Source: Fusarium oxysporum f. sp. lycopersici 4287
Lineage: Eukaryota; Ascomycota; Sordariomycetes; Hypocreales; Nectriaceae
Length of the DNA: 64,000 nt
Assembly: GCF_000149955.1 (NCBI RefSeq)
Contig: NC_030986.1
Coordinates: 1,610,345 to 1,674,344 of the forward strand
Reading direction: 5' to 3'
Every line of letters starts with the position of its first letter. Within the stretch, counting starts at the first letter, position 1. The position numbers were made by a program, and so were the translations under genes. Shown here piece by piece: positions 48,510-59,307 of this stretch. Below the pieces are notes generated by a model that was not told where the DNA came from, made no database searches, and was given only the letters and a program-made list of their open reading frames with translations.

Positions 48510-48685
48510 ATATTAAAGCATCATATATCAGCATACGAATGGCGTTTCTGGAGTTATGATAAAATATATTCAGAAAGACATTGTGACTTCAACAAGGCAA
48601 CTAGTATTTCAAATGCGTCATACAAAACAGTAAAACTAAAGGTGTCGGTATTCTACACCAACAACGTGCAATCAATCTCAAAGGT

Positions 48686-51319
48686 TCAATCAACAATCTC
48701 CACAACTTTTCCAACAAATCCTTCTAGTCCAGATTTATCCTGACTTCCGCCTTCTAATAGTATGACTCGTGAACCCATCTCGATCCATTCACGGTGATGG
48801 ATAAGCTCCAAGCCCATCTCCACTCCACCCCTCGTCGCATCGGGTTCCTCCTTCTCATTATTCGTTTCGAGGTCGTCGTTGAGGTCGAATATCTCCTCAA
48901 TCTCGTCTGCTTCTCTTGCTCCTGCTTCCCATCCTGGATCTTGACGCGATATCTGACGTATGCGCGCCACCGTCCGAATACTGGCGATGTAGATATTTAC
49001 GAAAGAGCCGATTGCAAGGGCCTGGGTATCTGCGTCATCAAAGACCGCCGTAAAGCCGCTCGCAGCCTGCAACTTTAACCCCGTGTCTGCCATATGTTTT
49101 GACGGTATCGCCAAGATCATGCCACGGCGAATACGGGGGGGCTCAATGGGGATATTGGAGTCCGGATTACCGTTCTGGGAACGGTGCGAGAGTGATTGGA
49201 TGACGAGGCCAATTGATCCGGCTTGTCCAGATTCAAGAGTCAGAACAGGGAGTCTCAAGTTACGTATGCTCACAATCTGAGCGTCATGCCACTCCCCTGG
49301 AGTCGCTGACGCGGAGACGGCATTTTTCATGGCGATGCGGGCCAACTCTGCGGAAGAAGGGTGCGAAATCGAGAGTCCGTAACTACCAGGAGATTGCCTA
49401 TCCTCCGGGGTTAAGTCGCGAGCTTCGTCATCATTTGGTGGGAAAGGCCCAATAACAATCTTGTCCCCGACAGAGAGTCGTCCGAACCTGAGATAGCCTG
49501 ACACGACAATACCTGGGTCGGCTTGTTTTCCCAAGACACCTGTCATGTTGCTGTACGATGTTGGCAGAGAGAAGGTATCGTCGATATGGAATAGGCATTT
49601 CGGCTGCTCTGGATTCAACGCCATTCCAACATAGTCACGAGCGGTTGGTGTTGGCGGCAATGGCAGGTTTTCCAAAAGTGCATGCAGGAGGCCAATTCCA
49701 CTTCCTCTTACTGCACTTGTGAATGCTATTGGAACAATCTCAGTTAAGTTGCCACTCTCTGAGATCCCCTTGAGTAAGTCTTTGACCTTGGCCGAGTCAT
49801 CATCAGGTACTCGGTCTAGATCCCTCCATACCTTCTGGTCGGGCCGAAGGATTTTTGGTATACGCCCAGCTTCTTTGACAGCTGACAAGATCTTGTTCGT
49901 CGTTCTATGCGCGCTTGTCTTGGAAGCGAGATCCATTTTGGTGATGACAACTGCCAAAGGGATATCCAATTTGAGTGATAATGTAAGATGGGCTTTGACG
50001 AGATCGACTCCCACTGATGTAACTCCCAGAACATCCTGCGTTGAGGACGTTACCACATGTCCTTTGGTGGCTGTGTCTCCATCATCCACAGCCAAACACA
50101 AGATGATCCAATGAGGTGCCCAGTTCATCAGCCCACGAAGAACTGTCCGGCGATATCTTGGATGACCAGCAGAGTCAGAAACAAAGACTAAGCGACCACC
50201 CTCGGAACAGTCGTGTATATCGACCCAAGACTCGATGTTCCCGTGACTGTAGTTGAGAATTGACTGGTCTTTGTATCCGATGAGTTCCTGAGCTATTGAA
50301 CTGGTAACCCCCGTGGCCACTTCGTGTCGGTGCTTGAGCAAGCTAAGTCGACTATTGCCACGGCCGTTGTCTAGTGTCCCGGTTGATAGAGTCCCCAAGA
50401 GACTTGATTTACCTGATGTGGTAGGACCAGTGAAAGTGACTCGTAACTGTGGTGTTGTTGAACTACCACGGCTGGGTACGGCAGCGCTCTCTGCAATGGC
50501 CTGCTCATTCTTGTGAGAACTATCAGTTCCATTCTCCTCATCTAGGAAACCAAAGTTGGGCTTGACAAGTGCTTCGGCAACCCAGAGTTTGCCGTTTCTG
50601 ATAATTTGATGCGGTGAGGTAACAAAACTGTCGACCAACTCGGTCGACTCGACCCACTCGCAGTCGCCAACAATGACTCTCCGATGAACGTCGACAGAGC
50701 AACCCAAGCTTGCAGCCATTACTCTTAAAGTTGTGAGACTCTCTTCCATCTCATCTTTGGTGAGGCCAACAAGGGTGCCATCATCAGCGACACCAATCTC
50801 ATACAAGGCTCCTCTTGATTCCTCCAATCCAGGGACAAGTTCACTCAGCTTCACAGGAGCAGAAAGATCAACGCTGTCATCAGGTAGTCTTGGGATTGCC
50901 AGCTCCTTAGAACTGGATGCGTGATATGGAGAGGACTGTTGTAATCTCCACAGGAGCTGGGTAGTCAAGTGCTGGAGCCTTTGTTGGCGGGTGTGTTCAC
51001 GAGCCTGGCTAGAAGGCGTGAGAGAGGCGGTTGAGGGCATGTTTAATCGAGCGTGACGCGATGTTCCGGCAGTGCTCATGCTCTTAAATACTCTCCTAGG
51101 TCGGAGGAGTAGGTGAAGCTTGTATTCAGTAGGGCCTTCTTGTGGTTCGGCCTGTAGTTTGATGACCCCATACTCAGATAGCAACCCTGGCTGAGGTTCT
51201 TGTGCTGGTCGGCGAAGCTGTGTGCCCAGAGCACCCTCGTCCTTCCCTGACTCGCTCAGCGGAGTCCAAGGCGAAGAGACCCTTGGAGGATCAGGGTCAT
51301 AGGTGAATACAGATGCCAT
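48686..51319 (-). CDS. GTPBP1/GTPBP2-like translational GTPase
   Basis: An intronless 877-residue GTP-binding protein of the EF-Tu-like superfamily, related to GTPBP1 (GP-1). An N-terminal variable third carries GVADDGTLVGLTKDEME and LGCSVDVHRR, a block shared by this family. The G domain then shows FTGPTTSGKSSLLGTL (P-loop), DSAGHPRYRRT (DxxGH), VVITKMDLAS (TKMD in place of NKxD) and FTSAVRGSG. C-terminal beta-barrels (VSGYLRFGRLSVGDKIVIGP) follow. GTPBP1 proteins are linked to ribosome rescue and mRNA turnover in animals; the role here is inference. The start is the first ATG, near the N-terminal MASVFTYDPDPP. Confidence 0.93.
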   Translation of the reverse strand: MASVFTYDPDPPRVSSPWTPLSESGKDEGALGTQLRRPAQEPQPGLLSEYGVIKLQAEPQEGPTEYKLHLLLRPRRVFKSMSTAGTSRHARLNMPSTASLTPSSQAREHTRQQRLQHLTTQLLWRLQQSSPYHASSSKELAIPRLPDDSVDLSAPVKLSELVPGLEESRGALYEIGVADDGTLVGLTKDEMEESLTTLRVMAASLGCSVDVHRRVIVGDCEWVESTELVDSFVTSPHQIIRNGKLWVAEALVKPNFGFLDEENGTDSSHKNEQAIAESAAVPSRGSSTTPQLRVTFTGPTTSGKSSLLGTLSTGTLDNGRGNSRLSLLKHRHEVATGVTSSIAQELIGYKDQSILNYSHGNIESWVDIHDCSEGGRLVFVSDSAGHPRYRRTVLRGLMNWAPHWIILCLAVDDGDTATKGHVVTSSTQDVLGVTSVGVDLVKAHLTLSLKLDIPLAVVITKMDLASKTSAHRTTNKILSAVKEAGRIPKILRPDQKVWRDLDRVPDDDSAKVKDLLKGISESGNLTEIVPIAFTSAVRGSGIGLLHALLENLPLPPTPTARDYVGMALNPEQPKCLFHIDDTFSLPTSYSNMTGVLGKQADPGIVVSGYLRFGRLSVGDKIVIGPFPPNDDEARDLTPEDRQSPGSYGLSISHPSSAELARIAMKNAVSASATPGEWHDAQIVSIRNLRLPVLTLESGQAGSIGLVIQSLSHRSQNGNPDSNIPIEPPRIRRGMILAIPSKHMADTGLKLQAASGFTAVFDDADTQALAIGSFVNIYIASIRTVARIRQISRQDPGWEAGAREADEIEEIFDLNDDLETNNEKEEPDATRGGVEMGLELIHHREWIEMGSRVILLEGGSQDKSGLEGFVGKVVEIVD

Positions 51320-53703
51320 GGTTGCGTTGTAGTGGGTGTAGGGTTCTTAAGAAGGTTTAAAGTAAAATCCGATAATCGACTGATACTGAGTAGGGATTCT
51401 CAAGATATTGATGATAGCATGTGCCGATATAAGAGCGATAAAAGGGGGTAACATCGAGTATAAAGAAAAGGGAAAGCGTAATATATCCGGAATATCATCT
51501 TGTTGATTACTTGAAGAAGTATTGTGAGTTGATCCAAGTGTAGCGATCACGTCTCTGGAAGACTGTGTTAGGGCGGTCAGTTGCCAGCTCAGGAGATGAA
51601 AGGCATGATTGACAGGAAAGGGGAGACTTGGTGGGTTTATATAATTTCGGTCGAGTACGACTTATTCGGTGAGATGATTGACTGGAAAATGAAGGCGTCC
51701 GCGCTCTTTAGCTTTAGAGAATTGAAGATAGAAAGTAATGTAATGTAGGTTGAATAAAGCCTCCCAGTTGGCGAGTCATAGGTGACGCATCGGCCAAGTG
51801 TCCAATCAAGAGAGTCTTATGGGAACCTGGGATACCGTGATCGCCTTAATGGTCCCTTCCGTCAGTTCATGTCATTGAACGGCCGGTATACACTTTAGGT
51901 TAGTAGTCAAAGTGACTCTTTTTCTACCATTCTATCCCAAGTTCAAATTCTTGCTCCTAAGCTTTATAACATTTTATACTAAGCATCTGATACTTGATAT
52001 CAGATAATAGTTAATAATAGTTTCATGCATATCTGTAGATGTACTTCCCTTTTTTTTTTATTACACCTTACCTAGTGCTAGGTACTTGTTGTCTCTGTGG
52101 GGCCTTGAGCCGGTATGGTCAGTGGATCAATGGAGCCGTCCATTAGTCGGTTGTGGGGTACGACCCCAGTTAGTTTTCAACTGGAGAAAGGAAAGAGAAC
52201 AGTTTAGAATGAGTTAAAATCGATGAGGATGGTTGCTTTCTCGAACGAGCGAGACCCTAGTTCAAAGGACGGTCATAATCTAGGTATTGGCTTCATCTGC
52301 ACCTAAATGATCTCATGGCAAAATACATAGAGATATCTGGGTTGTCTCCTCTAGGATTTCCATTTCCCTAAGGATACTTTCTGAATACTATTGCAAGCAC
52401 TCAACGGTGAGCTTGGTCTAAGCACGTGGTGTTCTCGAAGAGATCCTTTCGATAGGTACGTGAATACCAGCATATCCTGCCGGTAGAGCATCTAGTTGAG
52501 TTCCGTATTCAGATTGCATGCTCACAAGGTCCTTTGCCTGTCAGTGAGTCACCTGCCTGACGGTGCATCAACCAAAGATCCCAATTTCAGCATAAGCATC
52601 AGAGACAATAAGCTGGCCAAAGAGTCATAGAGCCTCAGTTCTTTCTACTGGGGAGGAATGATTCTCAAGGCCATGAAACAATTGCGAGGTCCTCATTCCA
52701 GAGCCTTTTCTAGAACATGGCATATGGAATGAAACCCGCAGTCATAGGCTAGGCCCCACAGGTGAAACTATATTGATACAGGAGTCTAACTCTGACGATT
52801 GCTCCTCAAACAAAGGTCAGGGTCGCTTTGGCTTCACCGTGAACACCTCCAAAGCCTCATATCTCACTTCAGCTCAAACACAATACACTTCCATGCTATA
52901 CACCTTGAAACGCGTATTGTGAAAAATACGACCTGGTTGAATTTGTGGGTGTCTACGTCGAACGAAAGCGAACACGCAGGCGGCGCCATGGCTGACGCAT
53001 TGAAATGGCTGAGCCACTCTCTCGGGATAGATGGCGATGAGACACAAAGCCACATTTGCTGGCGACTATGAAGTACCTGACGTAATGGAATAGACAATCC
53101 ACTCGGCGCATCGATGTTGCTGCAGGACTGGAATGGCAGCACAGTGGCTACCATAAAGAATATGATTAAGGATTCAGGGACTTGCATGGAGAGGGTCCAA
53201 ATTGCGGCTGCAACACCAGGGGCCTGGGATTAAAGGGTCTAAGTGCAATCCTTTGGATCGGATGCATTGGATCTCGGGCGCTTGTTGGGCGCCTATTGCA
53301 TAACGAGATCATAATGCCTTGTAAATCGAAACCTTCTATCAGTCTAGGCCTGAGAGGCGCCTACTCCATGCCTGAAACGATGGGAGAATTAATGGATAAG
53401 CACGCCACAAGCATGTCAAAGTATCCAATACTTCTAGACCCAGGTGAGTTTCGACGTTCAAGTGGAGGGGTCAGGGGACACCGCCCAGGCTAAGCCCAGG
53501 GTCCGTTCTCCCCAATAACCCACCGGTACCTAAAGTTAAGTACTGCAGGAAACCACTATCGGTCCTCTCATAAGGCAGCACTACCATCCTCTTCTCCTTT
53601 CAGCCCTCGCTTTCATAATTCTCTATTTCCTTTCTCACTAGCACAATTTACTGTGACAGCTCGATACCATCTCAATCCCGTCCCACATTCAACAAATCTT
53701 GCC
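51320..53703. other. 2.4-kb gene-free intergenic region
   Basis: This is the largest spacer in the right half, between the divergent GTPase and SEC9 starts. A segment at about 51950-52070 is markedly AT-rich with T9. Open frames at 52799-53071 and 53182-53493 show no family features. No tRNA cloverleaf, terminal inverted repeat or transposase motif was found. The SEC9 promoter and leader, C/T-rich, lies from about 53580. Confidence 0.5.
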
Positions 53704-55019
53704 ATGAAGAAGTTTGGCTTTGGAAAGAAAGGCGATGATGGTGATGACGCCAACCGCCACGCCCTCTTTGGTCGCAAGAAGTCGTCTCAGCCTAGTTCCT
53801 CTGAGAACCCTTACGCCAAACAAGGCGGAAAAGACCCCTATGCCGACGATGCAAAGTATGCCAACGTAACCCCTTATCAGCAAGCCCGCGCTGGTCTCAA
53901 CAACGGCCCTGGCGCCCAGGCTCCGAATTCCTACGGTGCTCCCGCTCCTGCACAAGGAAGCTTCAACTCTCAGCCCCAGCCTCCGAGCGGATACGGTGCT
54001 GACCGATACGGATCCGGCGGCGGCTATGGTGGAAATCGATATGGCGACTCTGCTCCTCAGAACAGATACAACAGCCCCGGCCCAGCTGCTGGTGCAAGAG
54101 GCCCCGGTGGCTATGGTGGTTTTGGACCCAGTGAGCCTGACACCAACAGAGACAACTTGTTCGCTGGTGCTCAGGAACGCCAGGCCCAGAAGCAACAACC
54201 TACCAACAACGGTCCACAGTCAGGAGCCGACGGCGGCTCGTACGGCGGTTATGGTGAGGAGCGCGAGTTGACCGCTGAGGAGCAAGAAGAAGCTGAATAT
54301 CAATCTATTCTGGCGGAGAAGCGACAACTTCAGCAGGACAGTGCATCCTCAGTCAGCCGGTCGGTACAAATGGCTCGGCAAGCCAACGAAGTCGGTCGCG
54401 CCACCCTAGCTCGCCTGGGAGCTCAAGGAGAGCGATTGAACAACACGGAAAAGCATCTTGATCTAGCTGCCAACCAGAACAAGATTGCTCAAGACCGGGC
54501 TGCCGAACTCAAGACACTCAACGGAAGTATGTTTGCCGTGCATGTCAGCAACCCTTTTACCTCCAAGCAACGCAAGCAAAAAGCGGACGATGAGGTCATG
54601 GCACGCCATCGATCTGAACGAGAACAACGAGAAGCCACCCGCCGTGATGGTTTCCAAGCCAACCAGCGCATGGAAGGCAACTTCAGAGACATGAACACCG
54701 TGGGCCGGCCACGACAGCAACCTCGTAAGAAGGAATACGGCAAATATAACCTTGACGATGAGGAGGGAGCGGATGAGCTTGAGGACCAGATCGATGATGG
54801 CATCACCGAGCTTGAGGGTCAAGTGTCCATGATGAATATGGTCGGCAGAGCTATTGGCAAGGAGGTTGACTCGCAGAACAAGCAGATCGACCGTATTATG
54901 AACAAGGCAAGTGGTGTTCTTAAGTTTCAACCAACGATCATTTCACTGACTCGACACAGAGCGATGCTGTTGACGATGCCACGAGAATGAACCGAGAACG
55001 ATTGGCCCGTATCAAGTAA
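53704..55019 (+). CDS. SEC9: Plasma-membrane t-SNARE Sec9 (SNAP-25 family)
   Basis: Sec9 supplies two Qb/Qc SNARE helices to exocytic fusion with Sso and Snc. Exons 53704-54906 and 54960-55019 give 420 residues. The first 190 residues are Gly/Tyr/Pro/Gln-rich (SYGGYGEERELTAEEQEEAEY ends that part), typical of fungal Sec9. SNARE helix one spans SSVSRSVQMARQANEVG and RLGAQGERLNNTEKHLDLA. Helix two spans LEDQIDDGITELEGQVSMMN and IGKEVDSQNKQIDRIMNK, joined across the intron to SDAVDDATRMNRERLARIK. The intron has a GC donor (AAG before GCAAGT) and an ACACAG acceptor. It starts MKKFGFGKK. No membrane anchor is present, as expected. Confidence 0.95.
54907..54959 (+). other. GC-AG intron of SEC9
   Basis: The 53-nt intron begins GCAAGT and ends ACACAG, with a CTGAC-like branch point before the acceptor. 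Retaining it destroys the second SNARE helix and adds LKFQPTIISLTRH. Removing it restores NKSDAVDD, the family sequence. Confidence 0.9.
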
Positions 55020-56001
55020 AGGGCAATTGATAACACGATGATACACAGCAACTATGCTGGGATAGGGGAGGATTAGCACGTCGGGATTTAATATGTCTAT
55101 TTAGACGTTTCCATTACAGAACTGCAGGTTAAGTCCTGTCTTGGTCGTGATCAATTGTATAAACCAACTCAAAAGAATCCGGGTTTTGGAGCATTCTAAA
55201 GGACATGTATACATGAAAATCGAATCACTGTTTAATCGTCTAAGAAGACGGATATTGATGCTTGCGGGATTTTGAAGCCATGTATTAGGCGTCTAAGGTA
55301 TCGTATGCCGCCTCTGAATCTTTACTTCGTCGACGAGAGCACTTCGCATTCATTGATATGAAGTTTTTAACCAAACGGCCCACAATAGCCATATTGTTTA
55401 GGGACAAGCACGTAAAAGTTTAATCGCCTGTGAAATAGAGGTTGAGTGAACTCCGACGATTTAAGATTTGGTTATTTAATATTTGAGATTGAAATTCAGT
55501 TTCTATCATGTACAACCTTACACTGAGCAGCGGCTTTCTAGCATCTTGCAAACTCAGGATGAGGAAACCAGGGACATATCAAGTCAGGATATCTAACCTT
55601 GACAGAGTTTTAGTAAAGATTTATAGTGTTTGGATTTGATTGTATCCTACGAAAGCAAAGTATATTTGATGGCAATTACATAATTTATCAAGACTTCTCC
55701 AAATCAGTCCTTTTCGCAATTTTCTGAGCTCTTTTGATAATAAAAGTATGGCGTGAGCCATGGTTTTTATAACCCGAGATGATTGTACATGGTAGTTGGC
55801 GTGGTGGAGACAGTCAGGAGGCGTGAATAAAATAAGTGGAATATCTGTGGTGCTTGATAGACCGCTTCGTGTCACATTTATTTTGTCGGGGTTGTTTCGG
55901 TCTCTGGTTTGGTATAATTCTGATCCCAGTGATTGCCTCCCAGCTATCGACATTGGATCCCACTGAAAATTTCCACCGTCGCCAACTCTTCAGCCAGCAC
56001 C
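55020..56001. other. AT-rich intergenic region: SEC9 3' end and DHR2 promoter
   Basis: About 980 bases, low in G+C, tandem genes in the same direction. No coding frame of note is seen. An upstream in-frame extension of DHR2 to 55933 lacks an ATG and is not used. Confidence 0.5.
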
Positions 56002-58341
56002 ATGACAACTGATAATTCTGGCCCTCCTCCGGCGAAAAAGAGGAAAACCAAAAATAAGACTGACCCAAATGCTATTACGATAGGGGGGAAAACAATTTCC
56101 CTCGAAGGGTATCTCACAGCGCCCTCAAAGGCTGTACCTGCAGCCTCAACATCAGCATCAGACAGCCCAACAGCCCCTACAACCACCCCTTCAGCTGCCC
56201 CTGTCGCCACCACAGAGGCAAGGAAGGAAAGGCCAGAGCACAAGAAACCTCCTAGAGGGCGCGATAGTAGTGATAGGTCTCGGACTCGGGATGATCCAAA
56301 ACTGCTCAAGACACGCAAAGAGCTTCCAATATGGCAGTATCGCGAGGACATTCAGAAAGCGCTGCGAAAGTCCGGCAGCGACGTGCTCGTGCTAGTGGGT
56401 GAGACAGGTTCTGGAAAAAGTACTCAGGTTCCTCAATTTCTCTATCAGGAGCCCTGGTGTAGACGTCAAAAGACCAAGATCGCCGGCTCAGACGATGAGA
56501 TTTCAGTGGGTGGCATGGTCGCAATCACGCAGCCTCGACGAGTCGCCGCGACAACTTTGGCTCATCGTGTTTCTCAAGAAGCTGGGACTCCTCTAGGGAA
56601 AGGAGGACGAGATGGGTTGGTCGGTTACTCGGTTCGATTTGACCACCAGGTCCCAAAGGGATCAAGGATCAAATTCTTGACTGAGGGTATGTTGCTTCAG
56701 GAACTTCTGCGGGATCCCAATCTCAGGAGTTACAGCGCTATCGTGGTCGACGAAATTCATGAACGCAGTCTTGATGTTGATCTCCTAGTTGGTTTCCTGA
56801 AGCAGATTCTTGCAAGCGACTTGTCTGGCCGCGGGGGCATCCCGCTCAAAGTGGTCATCATGAGTGCGACAGCAGACGTGGAGGGCATTCAAGAGTTCTT
56901 CAAGGACGTGCGACCAAAGAACGAGGGCGAAAGCACACTGCAGGTTCTTAAGATCAAGGGACGACAGTACCCCGTCACAGTTCACCATGAACCGCGACCT
57001 GTACCCGACATCCAGGACGCCCTTCTCAAGACGATATACAAGATACACTTGCAGGAGCAGCTTCCGGGAGATATCCTTGCTTTCCTAACCGGTCAGGAAG
57101 AGATTGAGGCTGCCCAAAAGCTGATTGAGGAATATGCAGAAACTCTTGCCTCTAACGTCCCCAAGATCAGGGTGTTCCCCTTGTATGGTCAACTCTCGAT
57201 GGACGCGCAGCGCGAGGCCTTCTTACCTGTCAAGACTCCTTTTACACGTAAGATTGTGCTGGCGACAAATATTGCTGAGACATCCGTCACTGTTCCCGGA
57301 GTCAGATATGTGGTGGATTGCGGTAAAGCAAAAGTGAAGCAATACCGAGCACGCCTGGGCATGGAATCTCTTCTTGCGAAACCTATCTCGAAATCATCCG
57401 CTGTGCAGCGAACTGGTCGAGCAGGCCGTGAGGGCCCCGGAAAGTGCTTCAGATTATACCCAGAATCAGCCTTCAAGACACTGCAAGATTCCGATCTTCC
57501 CGAGATTCTTCGCAACGACGTCTTGGGAGCAGTTCTGACCATGAAGGCACGAGGAATTCAGGATGTCCTTGCTTTCCCTCTTATGGATCCCCCAGAGACA
57601 GAAGCAATCGAGAAAGCTCTGATTCACTTGCATTTCCTTGGTGCTCTCAATGATGATGGCACTATCACGAGGACTGGCGAAACGATGGCCCGCTTTCCGA
57701 TTTCTGCGCCGTTGGGGGCTGTTTTGCTTGCTGCTGCGGATCCCGAGTTTGATTGTGTGGTTGAGGCGATCGACATAATTTCCTGTATCACATCTGGAGA
57801 GGATATCTTCTTGAGTATCCAGTCTGAGCAGGCCCAAGAAGAGGTGGAAAACTTCAGAAAGGAGCTCCAACGCCGTGAGGGAGACATCATCACATATCTT
57901 ACCACCATCCAACAATACACCGCGGAGAACGCAGACAGAGTAAATTGGTGCAAGCAACGGAAGATTAACATGAGAAACATGAAACAGGCTCTGAACATTC
58001 GAAGGCAGCTTCGGGGTATGTGTCTTAAGGAGAAGCTCCTGGATGAGGCTGCACCGGCTGATCCTCAACCATTTGTTCCCATCTCCCCAGAACGCGCTGA
58101 GCAAGTCCTCAAGTGTTTCCTGAGAGGCTTCGCTTTGAAAACTGCTATGCTGGCTCCTGACGGCAGCTTTGTCACGGTCCAAGGCAAACACGTCGTTGCC
58201 ATCCATCCTGCCAGCGTATTGCATGGGCAGAAGAAAGAAGCTATCATGTTCCTCGAGCACGTCTACACAAATAAGAATTACGCCAAGAAGGTCAGCGCCA
58301 TCCAAGCTACATGGATTGTTGAAGCAATGGGAGGCAAGTAG
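56002..58341 (+). CDS. DHR2: DEAH-box RNA helicase Dhr2, ribosome biogenesis
   Basis: This nucleolar ATP-dependent RNA helicase acts in small-subunit rRNA processing. A single exon of 779 residues starts at ATG 56002 in a CACCATGAC context. A basic N-terminal region (PPAKKRKTKNKT) is followed by the helicase core: VGETGSGKST (motif I), TQPRRVAA (Ia), DEIHERS (motif II, DEIH variant), MSATADVEG (III), IVLATNIAETS (V) and QRTGRAGREGPGKC (VI). The C-terminal ratchet and OB-fold regions follow (LMDPPETEAIEKAL, SCITSGEDIFLS). DEIH and overall length match Dhr2/DHX33 better than the Prp helicases. The tail ends VSAIQATWIVEAMGGK. Confidence 0.93.
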   Translation: MTTDNSGPPPAKKRKTKNKTDPNAITIGGKTISLEGYLTAPSKAVPAASTSASDSPTAPTTTPSAAPVATTEARKERPEHKKPPRGRDSSDRSRTRDDPKLLKTRKELPIWQYREDIQKALRKSGSDVLVLVGETGSGKSTQVPQFLYQEPWCRRQKTKIAGSDDEISVGGMVAITQPRRVAATTLAHRVSQEAGTPLGKGGRDGLVGYSVRFDHQVPKGSRIKFLTEGMLLQELLRDPNLRSYSAIVVDEIHERSLDVDLLVGFLKQILASDLSGRGGIPLKVVIMSATADVEGIQEFFKDVRPKNEGESTLQVLKIKGRQYPVTVHHEPRPVPDIQDALLKTIYKIHLQEQLPGDILAFLTGQEEIEAAQKLIEEYAETLASNVPKIRVFPLYGQLSMDAQREAFLPVKTPFTRKIVLATNIAETSVTVPGVRYVVDCGKAKVKQYRARLGMESLLAKPISKSSAVQRTGRAGREGPGKCFRLYPESAFKTLQDSDLPEILRNDVLGAVLTMKARGIQDVLAFPLMDPPETEAIEKALIHLHFLGALNDDGTITRTGETMARFPISAPLGAVLLAAADPEFDCVVEAIDIISCITSGEDIFLSIQSEQAQEEVENFRKELQRREGDIITYLTTIQQYTAENADRVNWCKQRKINMRNMKQALNIRRQLRGMCLKEKLLDEAAPADPQPFVPISPERAEQVLKCFLRGFALKTAMLAPDGSFVTVQGKHVVAIHPASVLHGQKKEAIMFLEHVYTNKNYAKKVSAIQATWIVEAMGGK

Positions 58342-58538
58342 ACATTCAGTGGTGTTATTTATTTAGTAAAGGCATGCTTGTAGTTAATACATGGGGAAGG
58401 GTCTGGTCTATATAGTGTACAAGTTTTTGAGGAATACATGTTCAAGTCAGTAACATGAGCAAAACGTTGAGTTATACCTTAGCCTTCTTTTTTTTACCAT
58501 AAATTCTTCAATCCTGGTCTTTCTGCATGAGACCATGT

Positions 58539-59032
58539 CTATGACTCCTGCTCGCCACCTTCTTTGCTCCGGTTTTGAATGGCCTGCATCAACTCGTATA
58601 GTTGGTGTATTTGTTCATCTGCCACATGTTAAATTTAATTATTCGTGCATTGTTCATTCTCACTTACCGCTCATCTTTGAGAGCTTCTGCTCATCTAACT
58701 TGTCACCCACCCACTGATCGCCTTCAATTTTTTGCGCATACATTTGCCACTCTGTTAGGAAACCAATCTTGGAACTGGTTAGCATGGTGTTCGTGCTGGA
58801 TCTTTTGCAAGAAACATACCAGGTGAGCCGGGTTATCCACCTTTCTGTGCGCTCTAAACTCAGCCTTGATGTACTCATCTCCAAGAACTCTCATCTCAGC
58901 TGGCAAATGCTTGCGATGGGCACGGAGGAGTCGGCGGTATAAAGGAATAGGAGGAAGAAGGGCAGTAGGGTTGGGTTTGAGGCCTCGTTGTGTGTTTGCG
59001 GCTGATGCCAGTCTTAACAGAGATGGACGCAT
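58539..59032 (-). CDS. SDH7: Succinate dehydrogenase assembly factor 3 (Acn9/Sdh7)
   Basis: A mitochondrial LYR-family assembly factor for complex II. Three exons: MRPSLLRLASAANTQRGLKP onward, then after a GTATGT intron IGFLTEWQMYAQKIEGDQW, then a short exon DEQIHQLYELMQAIQNRSK ending with TAG at 58539. The N-terminal arginine-rich start suits a mitochondrial presequence. PIPLYRRLLRAHRKHLP carries the LYR motif, and YIKAEFRAHRKVDNPAHL is the family hallmark. The terminal exon is essential: reading through at 58660 drops the conserved DEQ-LYELM tail. It sits 275 bases from HPM1, divergently. Confidence 0.93.
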
Positions 59033-59307
59033 ATTGAATGAATTCTTCAAAGGCCTATAAGTGAGCCCGTGCTATTGGCATATAGAAACAAGAATTCACT
59101 GGCTGTGTTCTTGGCTGGTAAAGACGAGTCGTTGAGAATGATATCGGACAGAATTGCGGGAGTCGAGATTCTCAAGCACAGTGTCCGGCACGCTACCACT
59201 ATCCGCCTCCTACTGCCCCACTACACAGTGCACACACTTACAACTTTTTATCTGTACCTATCAAAGTCTCGAAAGCTCTTTAAGTGGTGAACAAAACTCC
59301 TTTCACA
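59033..59307. promoter_or_regulatory. Compact bidirectional promoter between SDH7 and HPM1
   Basis: Only 275 bases separate the divergent starts, so the two genes must share promoter DNA. A C/T-rich stretch near 59200-59240 precedes HPM1. No factor site is named. Confidence 0.65.

Noticed and set aside
51347..51550. Short hydrophobic minus-strand frame upstream of the GTPase
   Set aside because: The first codon is GTG, not ATG; it lies in the probable 5' leader.
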